Shown: positions 36,684 to 45,377 of the stretch, one piece after another | Position numbering within the stretch: the first letter of the stretch is position 1 | Layout of the letters: every line of letters starts with the position of its first letter | Assembly: GCA_963847515.1 (NCBI GenBank) | Contig: CAWKAA010000001.1 | Location: 744,001-808,000 of the forward strand | Direction of reading: 5' to 3' | Length of the DNA: 64,000 bases | Origin: QHXW01 sp963847515 | Lineage (GTDB): Bacteria > Acidobacteriota > Terriglobia > Bryobacterales > Bryobacteraceae | Program-made: the position numbers and the translations under genes | Notes under the pieces: generated by a model | The model's input: the letters and a program-made list of their open reading frames with translations, nothing else | What the model was told of the DNA's origin: nothing | The model's database searches: none

Positions 36684-37487
36684 GTGACCTGTCGGGACAT
36701 GGATGATGTCATCAGTTCGCTGACTGGTGATTCCGTATTAGAGCCGCAATCCGCCGAACACCTGATTCACTGTGAGCAGTGCCGCAGTCTCACCCGCTTG
36801 CTGGATGAAGCCGGCGATGGGCGCCGCCCGTCGGAGAGCCTGTTGCGTCGGATCAAGGCCGGCATTTTGGGGGATCTAAGACCGATTCGACCTTTGGCGC
36901 CTTCCCGTATCCTGCTTTTCAGGTGCGCGATTATTTTTCTGTCCGTGGTGGCTCTTGGAGTTCTGCTGCTGGGAATGAACGGCTGGGGTGCGCTGAGTCT
37001 GGTACAGCGGATCGTCGTGTTTGTGACGCTCGCTGCCAGCGCGGTTCTCCTCGCTAATTCAATGATTCGGCAGATGGTGCCTGGAAGCAGACAAGCCTTT
37101 GCCCCCGCCGTGCTCCTCGTCGCGATTCTGGTCGCGCTCATGATGATGATCGTTGCTACATTTCGTCCGCAGCGGGAATCGGCTTTTATTGCGAGCGGTC
37201 TGATATGCATGAAAAACGGGCTCACGTTTTCGATGCCGACGGCATTCCTGCTGTGGTTTATCCTGCGGCGGGGCGCCATCCTGTATCCCAAACTCATCGG
37301 CGCCGTCGCGGGTGGATTGGCGGGTTTGGCTGGGCTGAGCGTGCTGGAAGTCAATTGTCCTAACTTGAACATCTTTCACATTCTGATCTGGCACGAGGGC
37401 GTCGTGGTAATTGGCTGCCTGGGAGGCGCCCTCCTCGGTGCAACAATGGAATTTGTCCAACGGTGGAGCAAACAGAGATTATTTTAG
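36684..37487 (+). CDS. NrsF/DUF1109-like membrane anti-sigma factor, copy 1
   Basis: The 267-residue protein has a small cytoplasmic N-terminus with HLIHCEQC (the HxxxCxxC motif) and then six hydrophobic segments of the NrsF type, including FLLWFILRRGAILYP and LSVLEVNCPNLNIFHILIWH. NrsF proteins hold an ECF sigma factor at the membrane and release it on redox or other stress. The GTG at 36684 is chosen, giving VTCRD, which aligns with MNCKD of copy 2, and GAGGAG is upstream. It lies 173 bases before the sigma gene, with copy 2 after it. Confidence 0.85.
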   Translation: MTCRDMDDVISSLTGDSVLEPQSAEHLIHCEQCRSLTRLLDEAGDGRRPSESLLRRIKAGILGDLRPIRPLAPSRILLFRCAIIFLSVVALGVLLLGMNGWGALSLVQRIVVFVTLAASAVLLANSMIRQMVPGSRQAFAPAVLLVAILVALMMMIVATFRPQRESAFIASGLICMKNGLTFSMPTAFLLWFILRRGAILYPKLIGAVAGGLAGLAGLSVLEVNCPNLNIFHILIWHEGVVVIGCLGGALLGATMEFVQRWSKQRLF

Positions 37488-37659
37488 TTCGATGTTCAAC
37501 CCTATCATCGTGCGAGCCGGCAAGCTGCGATCTTTTTAAGCAGGAATATTCAAGGCCAGTAACGGTATACACAGATGGATGTCCGGATTGTCGGGAGTCT
37601 CCAAAGAAATCTTTGAACAGGGCGTAACTCCGCGCGTTGCTGTCGCGAATCGTCGATAG

Positions 37660-38253
37660 ATGGGGTCCAGCCTCCAAGAGAACGTTGTAACACGCCAGTC
37701 GTTCGCAAACCTGGATCGGTGGATGGAGCGCTACCAACAAGCGGATCCGGAAGCGCCGGCTGCGTTGGTTAACACCCTTAGCCCTGTTTTGCTCCGATTC
37801 TTCAAGAGTCAGGTGGCGAACCGGGAACAGGCTGATGACCTGCTGCAGGAAGCCTGGTTGCGGATTCATCGCGTGCGGCACACGTACCGCCCTGGTGAAC
37901 CAGTGCTGCCTTGGATATATGCCATCGCCAGGCGGGTGCGCGTGGACGGCTACCGCCGGACGCGACGCGTCACGCTGCACGAGATTGCGATGGAGGTGCT
38001 GCCGGAGGTGCCTGGGCAAGCCGAAATCCGAAACCCGGGTCCCACGTTCGACACACTTGTTGCGGCCCTACCCGAAGCGCAACGGGAAGTGGTGACGATG
38101 TTGAAAGTGGGAGGTTTAACCCTGGACGAAGTAGCCCGTGCCACATCATCTACCGTTGGAGCGGTGAAACAGAAAGCACACCGCGCTTACGACCGGCTGC
38201 GCAAATTACTGCAAATCCAAGCAGAGGAAGGGGCGAGAGGAGCTGCTCAATGA
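37660..38253 (+). CDS. ECF sigma-70 factor
   Basis: The 197-residue protein has region 2 (NREQADDLLQEAWLRIHRV, then PWIYAIARRVRVDGYRR) at about residues 53-104 and region 4 (LPEAQREVVTMLKVGGLTLDEVA, then GAVKQKAHRAYDRLRK) at about 133-182. Its stop overlaps the ATG of NrsF-like copy 2 (ATGA), so they are translationally coupled, as sigma/anti-sigma pairs usually are. It probably controls itself and the downstream EthD-redoxin-OsmC genes. Confidence 0.92.
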   Translation: MGSSLQENVVTRQSFANLDRWMERYQQADPEAPAALVNTLSPVLLRFFKSQVANREQADDLLQEAWLRIHRVRHTYRPGEPVLPWIYAIARRVRVDGYRRTRRVTLHEIAMEVLPEVPGQAEIRNPGPTFDTLVAALPEAQREVVTMLKVGGLTLDEVARATSSTVGAVKQKAHRAYDRLRKLLQIQAEEGARGAAQ

Positions 38254-39058
38254 ACTGCAAGGACGTAGCCAGGGCCCTCAGCGAGGAATCGCCATGGTCC
38301 TTCCAAGCCCAAGATCACCTGAGAATTTGTAATCGCTGCCAGGAACTCGTACGGTTGCTCAATTCGTCGGTTCCCGTGGATCCCCCTTCGCCAGCAACTC
38401 TGCGACAGATGGCAGAAGGCATGGCCTCCAATCTCCGCCCGGTGCGTCCTGTCGCTCCGGCGCCCTACTTTTTTGGAGCTTTCGTCGGCGTCTTTGTTTC
38501 GATCGTCGCACTTAGTGTCTACCGCCTGGGGGCGTTCGCCATCGCGGTCATGACCCCGCTACAAACCGCCGCGATTCTGAGCGCTTGGCAATCAGCGCGG
38601 GTTTGCTGGCTTATTCCCTGGTACATCAGATGGTACCTGGCAGCCGCCACAGAATTCCTCCGAGACTGCTACCCCTTGCCATCATGATCTCGCTGACGAT
38701 TGCGACCGCAGTTTTGTTCCAGTTTCAGCATGAGCGAGGTTTCTGGGGAAACGCCTGGGCCTGCATCCGGGCGGGCATCCCAATCGGGTTCATGGCCGCC
38801 GTGCCCTTCTGGCTGGTGCTGCGCCGAGGCGCCATCCTTTCTCCGGGCATGACCGGGGCGGCGACCGGTCTGCTCGCGGGGCTGGTTGGGACTAGTGTGC
38901 TGGAGATTCACTGCCCAAACCTGGATGCGTGGCACATTCTGGTATCGCACCTGGGCGTTGCAATGCTGTGCGCTCTGGTTGGGCTTGCTATTGGATTCAC
39001 GGCCGAATTGGGCTACGCCGGTAACTCCCCATTAACCTCGAATCGGAAGGAGATATAG
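38250..39058 (+). CDS. NrsF/DUF1109-like membrane anti-sigma factor, copy 2, frameshifted
   Basis: The first frame gives MNCKDVARAL, HLRICNRCQELVRLL (HxxxCxxC) and the first membrane segments. At about 38583 the frame changes, and the rest (LAISAGLLAYSLVHQMVPGS, FWLVLRRGAILSPG, SVLEIHCPNLDAWHIL) aligns collinearly with copy 1. A single indel would join them into about 268 residues. The gene overlaps the sigma stop by 4 bases and ends one base before the EthD gene. Confidence 0.82.
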
Positions 39059-39059
39059 G

Positions 39060-39383
39060 ATGACGAGTATCAAACTGATCGTGGCATATCCGCAACCCAA
39101 GAACGCCTCGGCTTTCGAAAAGGTTTATCAGCAAGAGCATGTACCGTTGGCGATCGCGAATCTCCCAGGGAAGACCAAAATGGTCGCCACGAAGATCTTG
39201 CAGTCGCCGCAAGGCGAACCTCAGTTTTACTGCATTGCAGAAGTTCATTTTCCATCCATGGAGGCGCTCCAGCACTGCGCGGCGTCTGCCGGAGGCAAGG
39301 AAACCTTGGCCCATGCGGTGAAGATATCGTCCGGTGGCCCTCCCGTCATCATGATCGCCGAAGAGGATACGTTCACGTTCTGA
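39060..39383 (+). CDS. EthD-family protein
   Basis: The 107-residue protein has the dimeric alpha/beta-barrel EthD pattern: KLIVAYPQPKNASAFEKVYQQEH, then PLAIANLPG and PQFYCIAEVHFPSMEALQ. EthD-like proteins include decarboxylases, monooxygenase partners and many of unknown function. The ATG follows the anti-sigma stop by one base, with AAGGAG upstream, so it is coupled to the sigma operon. Confidence 0.85.
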   Translation: MTSIKLIVAYPQPKNASAFEKVYQQEHVPLAIANLPGKTKMVATKILQSPQGEPQFYCIAEVHFPSMEALQHCAASAGGKETLAHAVKISSGGPPVIMIAEEDTFTF

Positions 39384-39399
39384 AAGATGACGTGCCTGT

Positions 39400-40455
39400 A
39401 TGGCAAAGAGACTTCTCATCGAAGTGGCGATCTGGACTCTTCTGATCGCGGTGTTGCGCGGCCAGATCATCAAGACTGGGCCAGACGCGGGCCAGCAGGT
39501 ACCGGATTTTTCCGCGCGGGACCAAGAGGGCCGGAACCAGACCCTCAAATCCATCATGGGCCCGAAAGGGGCCATGCTCGTGTTCTTCCGTTCTGCAGAT
39601 TGGTGACCGTTCTGCAAGATCCAGCTCGTCGAGCTGGAACAGCATCTGGACGCGATCCGGAAGCAAGGACTCGGCGTAGCGGCCATCAGCTACGACTCTG
39701 TCGGCGTGCTCAAGAGTTTCGCGGACCGGCAGCACATCACGTATCCGCTGCTATCGGATCCGGACTCCAAGGTCATACGCGCCTACGGCATTCTCAATGA
39801 AACGTCCAAGCCGGGCACCTCTAGCTACGGCATTCCATATCCGGGCGTATATGTCGTTGATGCGCAAGGGAGGGTCGAGTCCAAGTACTTTGAAGATGAC
39901 TACAAGGACCGCGTCTCTACGGCTGACATTCTGGCCAGGCAATTTAGGGCGCCAGTGAATGCGGCGCCGGGAGCAGCCGAAACCAAGCACCTTCAAATCA
40001 CCACCGCGGCGAGTAACGACATCGCACGGCCGGGTCTTCGAATCGCACTCAGCCTCGACATCGAGCTCAAGCCCGGCATGCATGTCTATTCTCCCGGAGT
40101 GCAGGGGTACATTCCCATTGATTGGCGATTGGATGAGGGCGGGCCTGCCGCGAAACGGCAATCGTTCGATTACCCGCCCTCAGAGATGTTGCGGCTGGAA
40201 GCAATCGGTGAGACCGTCCCGGTGTACCAGGGCCATATTCAGATCCGCCGCGAGATCACTTTTGGGCAGGAGGCTGTTCTGAAGCCGCTGGTCACCGCAA
40301 CCGGCGAGGTGATCGTCAAGGGGTCGTTCCGTTATCAGGCGTGTGACGATCGCAAGTGTTATGTTCCTGAGGCGGTGCCGCTCCTCTGGCGCTTCAAATA
40401 TGAAGGTCTGGATCGTCAGCGTGCTCCGTCGGAGTTTCAGCGCAAGCCAAACTAA
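39400..40455 (+). CDS. Redoxin-DsbD-alpha fusion selenoprotein (UGA = selenocysteine 69)
   Basis: The gene is open from ATG 39400 to 40455 except for one TGA at 39604-39606. It falls in VFFRSADW-U-PFCK, exactly where redoxins have the catalytic Cys of CPFC (compare YQCPFC in the paralogue at 35297). Translating TGA as selenocysteine gives 351 residues: a signal or anchor helix, a peroxiredoxin/redoxin fold to about residue 180 with Sec69 and Cys72, then a DsbD N-terminal-like domain (PGLRIALSLDIELKPGMHVYS) with its own Cys pair in YQACDDRKCYVPEAV. A SECIS-like hairpin follows the TGA. Likely role: periplasmic peroxide or disulfide reduction. It lies in an operon with EthD, 17 bases before, and OsmC, 13 bases after. 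Confidence 0.88.
39604..39640 (+). promoter_or_regulatory. Selenocysteine codon and bacterial SECIS-like hairpin of the redoxin gene
   Basis: After the TGA, CCAGCTC (39621-39627) pairs with GAGCTGG (39631-39637), extended by T39620-A39638, around the loop GTC. The loop starts 21 bases after the TGA and has G in its first position. This fits the bacterial SECIS rules as I remember them: a loop 16-37 bases from UGA with G among its first two bases. Confidence 0.75.
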
Positions 40456-40467
40456 TGTGGAGGATTT

Positions 40468-40950
40468 GTGTCTGAAGTCGTGTATCGTTCTGAAGTACGA
40501 ATCGAGCGTGTGAAAGGCCCAGTGCGCAGAGCGTATCTCCCGGCTGAGTCGGAGCCGGTCATTTTCGGTGTCCACGGCGCCGTCGCCGAGCATTACAGAG
40601 TTTCACCCGCTATCGCGGAACCCCGCGCCACAACCCTTGATTACATTGTTGCCGCCGCGGCTGGTTGACTGACGGGAACCTTTGGAGGCGCGCTGGAGGC
40701 GCGTCAAATCGATGCATCAAACGAACGCCTGGTCGGGGAAGCATTGGGTGAGATAGAACTGGAGGACAATGTACTCGTGATCCGCCGCATTCACGTGCGA
40801 TTGAGGCTTAAGGCGGAGGAAACTCAACGGGAAACCGCCAATCGCGTGCACGGGATCTTCGCCGATAAGTGTCCGGTCTACCGCAGTTTGAAAGCGGCAA
40901 TCACGATGACGACTGAACTCCTTTTCGAATCGATTCCAGAACGCGCTTAG
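40468..40950 (+). CDS. OsmC-family selenoprotein (UGA = selenocysteine 67)
   Basis: The frame is open from GTG 40468 to 40950 except for a TGA at 40666-40668, in ATTLDYIVAAAAG-U-LTGTFGGALEAR. OsmC proteins carry their peroxidatic Cys at this point, and the second conserved Cys is present as Cys135 (ADKCPVYRSL). Read through, the product is 160 residues, the normal OsmC length. OsmC/Ohr proteins reduce organic hydroperoxides with a Cys pair, here a Sec/Cys pair. TGGAGGA precedes the GTG. It is the last gene of the sigma-EthD-redoxin operon. Confidence 0.88.
40666..40705 (+). promoter_or_regulatory. Selenocysteine codon and bacterial SECIS-like hairpin of the OsmC gene
   Basis: GGCGCGC (40687-40693) pairs with GCGCGTC (40699-40705), seven pairs including one G-T, around the loop TGGAG. 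The loop begins 25 bases after the TGA and has G in second position, as expected for a bacterial SECIS. Confidence 0.78.
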
Positions 40951-41065
40951 GAGAGATTTCGGCAAAATTCTGTTGGAACCACGACCGAGGGTATCTTCGT
41001 TGCGTGCTCCAGGGTTCATGGTAACAGTGGCGATTTAGGGGGCCGGGTTTGCTATGCTCTAAACC

Positions 41066-41108
41066 AAGAAAAGTGCGCCCGCTGCGGAACCAAGTCACAC
41101 AGCGGGCG
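41066..41108 (-). terminator. Rho-independent terminator of the 41118-42460 gene
   Basis: CGCCCGCTG (41076-41084) pairs with CAGCGGGCG (41100-41108). On the minus strand the stem is followed by CACTTTTCTTGG. It may also stop plus-strand transcription coming from the OsmC gene. Confidence 0.75.
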
Positions 41109-41117
41109 TTACGTGCC

Positions 41118-42460
41118 TTAATTGAGCCGTTGGACGATCGGGCAATTGATTGAGAAGCCAGAGCTTCCGAACTTGCCGCCGGCCGGGCCCGTAATCAGGC
41201 CATCTTGGACGAATGTCAGGATCTGGAATTCTTCACGCACCTGACCTCGAAAGCCTTTGTTGATTGCGTCTTGTGTCCATTCGAACAACTGGGCATCCCA
41301 TGCAGGACTGTAATCCAATGCATTCGTCGGTATTCCGCCCACGACGTTATTGGGTCGAAAACCATCCGCCAGATCCGCGGACAAGCCTTGCCGTTGAGGA
41401 TTTGCGCAGTCGTGAGCCCCGTTGGTGGAAATGAAGATGCGCTCAATCGGGCTGGAGAAGGTGTCGTCACCGCCCAAATGGAGTGCCGCCATCAAAGGAG
41501 CGAAGGTATTGTGCTCGATTGCGGCTCCCAAAGGTATGCTCGTGTCCATTGACATGTACCAGACCGGCTTTCCAAAGCTAAAGCCGTTAATCAAGTTGAT
41601 CGTCACGGTCATGTTCACCGGGTCGATCGCCACCACCTGATCATGCACCTTTGAGTAATCGACATTGCCGTTCGGGAAGCTGATGTCGTTGGCGTTCACA
41701 CCGAAGGCAACGATTGGGGCGTTATAGATAACGCCGCCGGCATTGACAATCTGAACAAACGGACTATAGTCCTTGTCGCCGACGGCGCCAGGCTGAAAAG
41801 CGGTTGGAGGAAACTCCTGGCCCACGGGGCCCGGCGTGATACTGCGGACCGGCGAAAAATCAACTGTTCCCTTGTCGAATACCAAGTCCCCGTTCTGATC
41901 CAGATTTGCGGTTCGTGCGGCATTGGACATGAAGGTCATCTTTGCTGAAAAATTCAGTCCCAGCTCAGCCGCCACGTCGGCATCGTCAACGTCCGTCAGG
42001 ACATACCAGACGTTTTTCCCGTTCTTCAGATGTCCCAGATACAGGGGAATCGTGATCGTGCCTTTGGTTGTATCAACGGGGCCGGTCTTGAGCAATTGAA
42101 CCGGGCCCACCAGGCTCTGATTGGTCGTCGAAGGCGGCGGTCCGAAGTACGAAAGATTCACCGTCGTGCCCACCGAAGGCGGGGCGGGAAACAAATTGCA
42201 GCCCGGCCCGGACCGATCGGGCCCGGGCCTGGGCCTTGCGCAGTGTTGGGATCCATGTTGTGACCGCGTCGGCGATATCCGCGGCGCGTATAGTCGATCC
42301 TTCCTTCGAAAGCCCTGCGTGGCGTGCGAAGCCGGGGTGAATCTTGTGCCAAGGCCGTAAAGCTCAGCGCGATCGCAATAGCGAACGCGACGCCGGCACG
42401 ACGGGAGGAAGTGGACGGACGAAAGGACGCACTACGATCGTCATGTTTGAGATAGTTCAA
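41118..42460 (-). CDS. Exported protein of unknown function, family A copy 2, frameshifted near its N-terminus
   Basis: The main frame (358 residues from a TTG at 42194) matches the 27632-28786 protein along its length: VWYVLTDVDDADVAAELGLN, FPPTAFQPGAVGDKDYSPFVQ, MTVTINLINGF, QRQGLSADL, DYSPAWDAQLFEWTQDAI and INCPIVQ. The signal peptide (RAGVAFAIAIALSFTALAQ) is encoded in the next frame from the ATG at 42460. One missing base in the GC-rich stretch near 42210 would join them through a Gly/Pro-rich linker. Exported; function unknown. Confidence 0.7.
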
Positions 42461-42966
42461 CGTGATTCTCCTTAACGTTAGTTTGAGCGTGAGATGCTAT
42501 CGGTCAGTTGCCGAGACCCGCCGCCCAGTTCATTGTTCGCGGGAGGTCGAGAGCAGGTTACGGGCGAATGTTAAGTTTTGCGGAATACTAAACCAGGCAT
42601 CAACCGAGTAGGTTCATCCGATCGGGATCCATCAAAAGTCACAGACCAAACAAATCAGCATGAAACAACCAGCAGAGCTCGTTGGGATTTGAACCCAAAG
42701 GTCGCATCTTTTCTGTGCCGGCCACTGTGCGCGTTGGTCGCCGCTGCGGTCACAGGCCCAACACCACTGAACCGCGAAAACGTGCGGAAAATCAGCGCTT
42801 CGGCGCGTATCGAGCGTGCGGTACCGCCTTGTCGCAGCCACGGAGTTGTAAAGAGCGAGATGCGGCGCAGAAGGCCAGAAATCGACCGCAATTCGAGCAG
42901 TTTGGTAGCAGGTTCTCTTTGGTCGCTTTTTGCTCTTCTTGGAAGCTATTGATTAGGTGGGAGTTT

Positions 42967-43018
42967 TGGTTGCGGGGGGTGGATTTGAACCACCGACCCT
43001 TGGGTTATGAGCCCAAAT
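42967..43018 (-). pseudogene. 3' half of an initiator tRNA-Met (CAT)
   Basis: On the minus strand the sequence reads the anticodon arm GGGCTCATAACCC (three G-C pairs as in initiators), the variable region, the T arm GGTGGTTCAAATCCACC and an acceptor strand ending CCCCGCAACCA. The 5' half (acceptor 5' strand and D arm) is missing; upstream bases do not fit. It is a fragment, of the type left at integration sites of mobile elements. Confidence 0.7.
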
Positions 43019-43614
43019 CTGGCGAAACCTTGGACGACGAGGCATCACCAAATGTCGAGTTTATAAGGTCCACTACGGCAACACGCTACTGGGGGCGACT
43101 CGGGGCACGCCCCTCGACTAGCACATTTCTAGGACAGTTGGCCGCGATTAACGCCGTACCGTTTAGGAATCGATCATTTCTGTTACGCCGCACGGATCGC
43201 TGGGCGTGATCTCGATCGAGTCCTGCTCGGCCGCGAGTTGACGAGAACCCCGTCTGGAGCGCGGCAGGTAGGCTCCACTATCCTGCGCCAAGAAATAAGA
43301 GCGTTTCACTCACCGCTCTGTAGCCGGTGCCGCTTTCGTTTCCGTTCCAACACGTCCGTCACTTCGCTGCCACAAGCGGAAACCTGTCCATCGCCAATCA
43401 TGTGTCCGAACCTAAAATCTTGTCGCGCCAGAAGGAAGCCATCTCGATACGGTTTGATTATTGGTGAACGACAACGTTCTGGTGCTCGCCGGCCCGGTTT
43501 TGGAAGATCTTTTAAAACCGCCCATCCAGTTTGCCCATCCACAGACGCGTTCTTGGTACCTAAATCGAGTTTTCTTGCAAAAATATTCGCTGTGTAATCA
43601 TAGTGTTGGGAAAT

Positions 43615-43668
43615 GCGGCCTGATTCGGGACCAGGAGGTCGGTGGTTCGAATCCACTCGCCCCGACCA
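43615..43668 (+). pseudogene. 3' half of tRNA-Pro (CGG)
   Basis: CCTGATTCGGGACCAGG forms the anticodon arm with CGG in the loop, followed by GAGGTC, the T arm GGTGGTTCGAATCCAC and CGCCCCGACCA, the typical end of bacterial tRNA-Pro. The matching 5' strand CGGGG and the D arm are absent upstream. The rest of 42461-43837 holds no supported gene; a T-arm-like piece (GGGTTCAAATCCC, minus) lies near 42690. Confidence 0.7.
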
Positions 43669-43837
43669 ATTGTTCAATAACCTTCTCCCGGTAGCCAGGA
43701 GCTTTGGAATTCACGACTTTCTGTGAACGTCGATTCCTACTACTTTGCCGTTCATTGCTCCCATCTTGTGAGGGGACGCGGGGCAATGACAATGCGTATA
43801 AACGAACGACTGCCTCTGGGCTGCACCGATTAGACCT

Positions 43838-44602
43838 TCACAGCGACATCCCGCCTGAGACCTCAATGCGCTGCCCATTCACCCAGCGGTTGTCATCTGA
43901 CAGCAGCGCCGCAATCATCGGCCCAATATCGTCCGGGACGCCAACGCGTCCCAACGCCGTCATGGCGGCAACCTGCTTGTTAATTTCCGGATTGTCGCGC
44001 ACCATCCCGCCACTGAAGTCTGTCTCGATCGCCCCCGGGGCAACCGCGTTGGCTGTGATTCCACGTGCCCCAAGCTCCTTCGCCAAGTAACGCGTCAATA
44101 CTTCGATTGCGCCTTTGGCCGCCCCGTAAGCTGAAGTGCCGGGAATGCTGAAGCGCGCCAGCCCCGACGAAATGTTCACAATGCGTCCGCCATCCTTCAT
44201 GAGCGGCAGAAGCTTCTGAGTTAGGAAGTAAACGCCCTTGAAATGCACATTCACGATCTGATCGAATTCGGCTTCCGAAGTTTGATCGAACGGCTTGTGC
44301 AAAGAAGTTCCGGCGTTGTTTACCAGGTAATCAAATCGGTCCCGGCCCCAAACTCGAAGCATATTGCGGACTTGGTCGACGAAGCCATCAAATACGCTGA
44401 TATTTCCGGCGTCGAGTTGAAATGCGGCAGCTTTTCTTCCCATGGCTTCTACCTCGCGGATGAGGTTCTGGGCCTCAGCAAGATTCGAGTGATACGTGAA
44501 GAGAACGTCCACGCCGCGCCGCGCCAGATGGATCGCCGTGTTGCGCCCGAGCCCGCGGCTCCCGCCAGTGATGATCGCTGTCTTGTAGTTTCCGTTGCTC
44601 AT
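43838..44602 (-). CDS. Short-chain dehydrogenase/reductase
   Basis: The 254-residue NAD(P)-dependent SDR has the dinucleotide motif TGGSRGLG near residue 12, NNAG near 95, and the catalytic Ser of NISSG and Tyr-x3-Lys of YGAAK. The C-terminus NGQRIEVSGGMSL is typical of classical SDRs such as 3-oxoacyl-ACP reductase-like enzymes; the substrate is unknown. The ATG at 44602 has GGAGGA upstream. A truncated SDR gene lies immediately upstream on the same strand. Confidence 0.92.
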   Translation of the reverse strand: MSNGNYKTAIITGGSRGLGRNTAIHLARRGVDVLFTYHSNLAEAQNLIREVEAMGRKAAAFQLDAGNISVFDGFVDQVRNMLRVWGRDRFDYLVNNAGTSLHKPFDQTSEAEFDQIVNVHFKGVYFLTQKLLPLMKDGGRIVNISSGLARFSIPGTSAYGAAKGAIEVLTRYLAKELGARGITANAVAPGAIETDFSGGMVRDNPEINKQVAAMTALGRVGVPDDIGPMIAALLSDDNRWVNGQRIEVSGGMSL

Positions 44603-44624
44603 AATTTCCTCCTTGCGTGCACTT

Positions 44625-45122
44625 TTACCACGGAACGATGCCTTGCGCGTTCGAGAACGTCCCGCTTGGACCATCATCAGGGAGCAGCGCCAGGTGAATG
44701 ATCTCCGCCGACCCTTCGGGAATGGACTGCGTCCCCCGATGTTGGTTGAGATCGGTTGCGGTGTAGCCTGGATCGACTGAATTCACTTTGATCGACGTTC
44801 CGCGCAGTTCGTAGGCGAGTTGCACGGCGAGCATATTGAGAGCTGCCTTCGATGCGGCGTAGCCGAGAAACTTCGCAGCGACATGGGTCCCTGCTGGATC
44901 GCCGCTCTTCGTCAGCGATCCGAGTCCGCTCGACACATTTACGATGTTCGCGGATGAAGCCTTGCACAAGAGCGGAAGCATCGCTTGAGTTACTGCCACG
45001 CTGCCCAGAAAGTTTACGCGGAAGGCCCGCTCTATTGCATCGAGACTGCTACTCGAAGGCAGGCCGTCACCCTGCCCGGCGGTGCCGGCGTTGTTGACGA
45101 GGATTTGACGGGCCCCCGACAA
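44625..45122 (-). pseudogene. Short-chain dehydrogenase, N-terminus missing
   Basis: The 165 residues begin at LVNNAGTAG and include NVSSGLG, YAASKAAL and a C-terminal VDPGYTATDLN, so the catalytic Ser-Tyr-Lys set is present, but the first Rossmann half with the TGxxxGxG motif is absent. Bases 45123-45377 upstream do not encode it in any frame. Deletion of the 5' part is likely, so the product would not bind cofactor normally. Confidence 0.75.
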
Positions 45123-45377
45123 GGTTATTCAATGCCGGCGCGATGATCTTCTTTGTCGCGATGTAATCAACGAACAACAACATCCAGGCCCGCAGCGGGC
45201 TCTGACCGCCCACTCGTCGTCACTTCCGGGACCCCGCTCCTTCGACGCGGAAGCTCCCTCGCAATGGAAAAGGATGAATCGGATCCCAATTTTCCCCGCA
45301 AGTCGGAAGCGGCGGGGCTTGCGCTAGAACTCTTCCATCTCGAATCTTCCTGCGTGGCCGGCGAGTTGACTACTTGC

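Noticed and set aside
39400..39606. Short 68-residue redoxin fragment ending at TGA, read as a truncated pseudogene
   Set aside because: The frame continues without any other defect for 283 codons, the TGA replaces a catalytic Cys and a SECIS-like hairpin follows. Selenocysteine readthrough explains it better.
40468..40668. 66-residue OsmC N-terminal fragment as a separate gene
   Set aside because: Same reasoning: TGA at the catalytic Cys codon, SECIS-like hairpin, normal total length when read through.
42682..43209. Plus-strand reading frame with RGVDLNHRPLGYEP
   Set aside because: This peptide is the well-known false translation of the reverse strand of a tRNA; here it is the antisense of the tRNA-fMet fragment.
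43306..43792. Minus-strand reading frames with RVDSNHRPPGPESG and GFEPPTSWSR
   Set aside because: Antisense translations of the tRNA-Pro fragment, not proteins.
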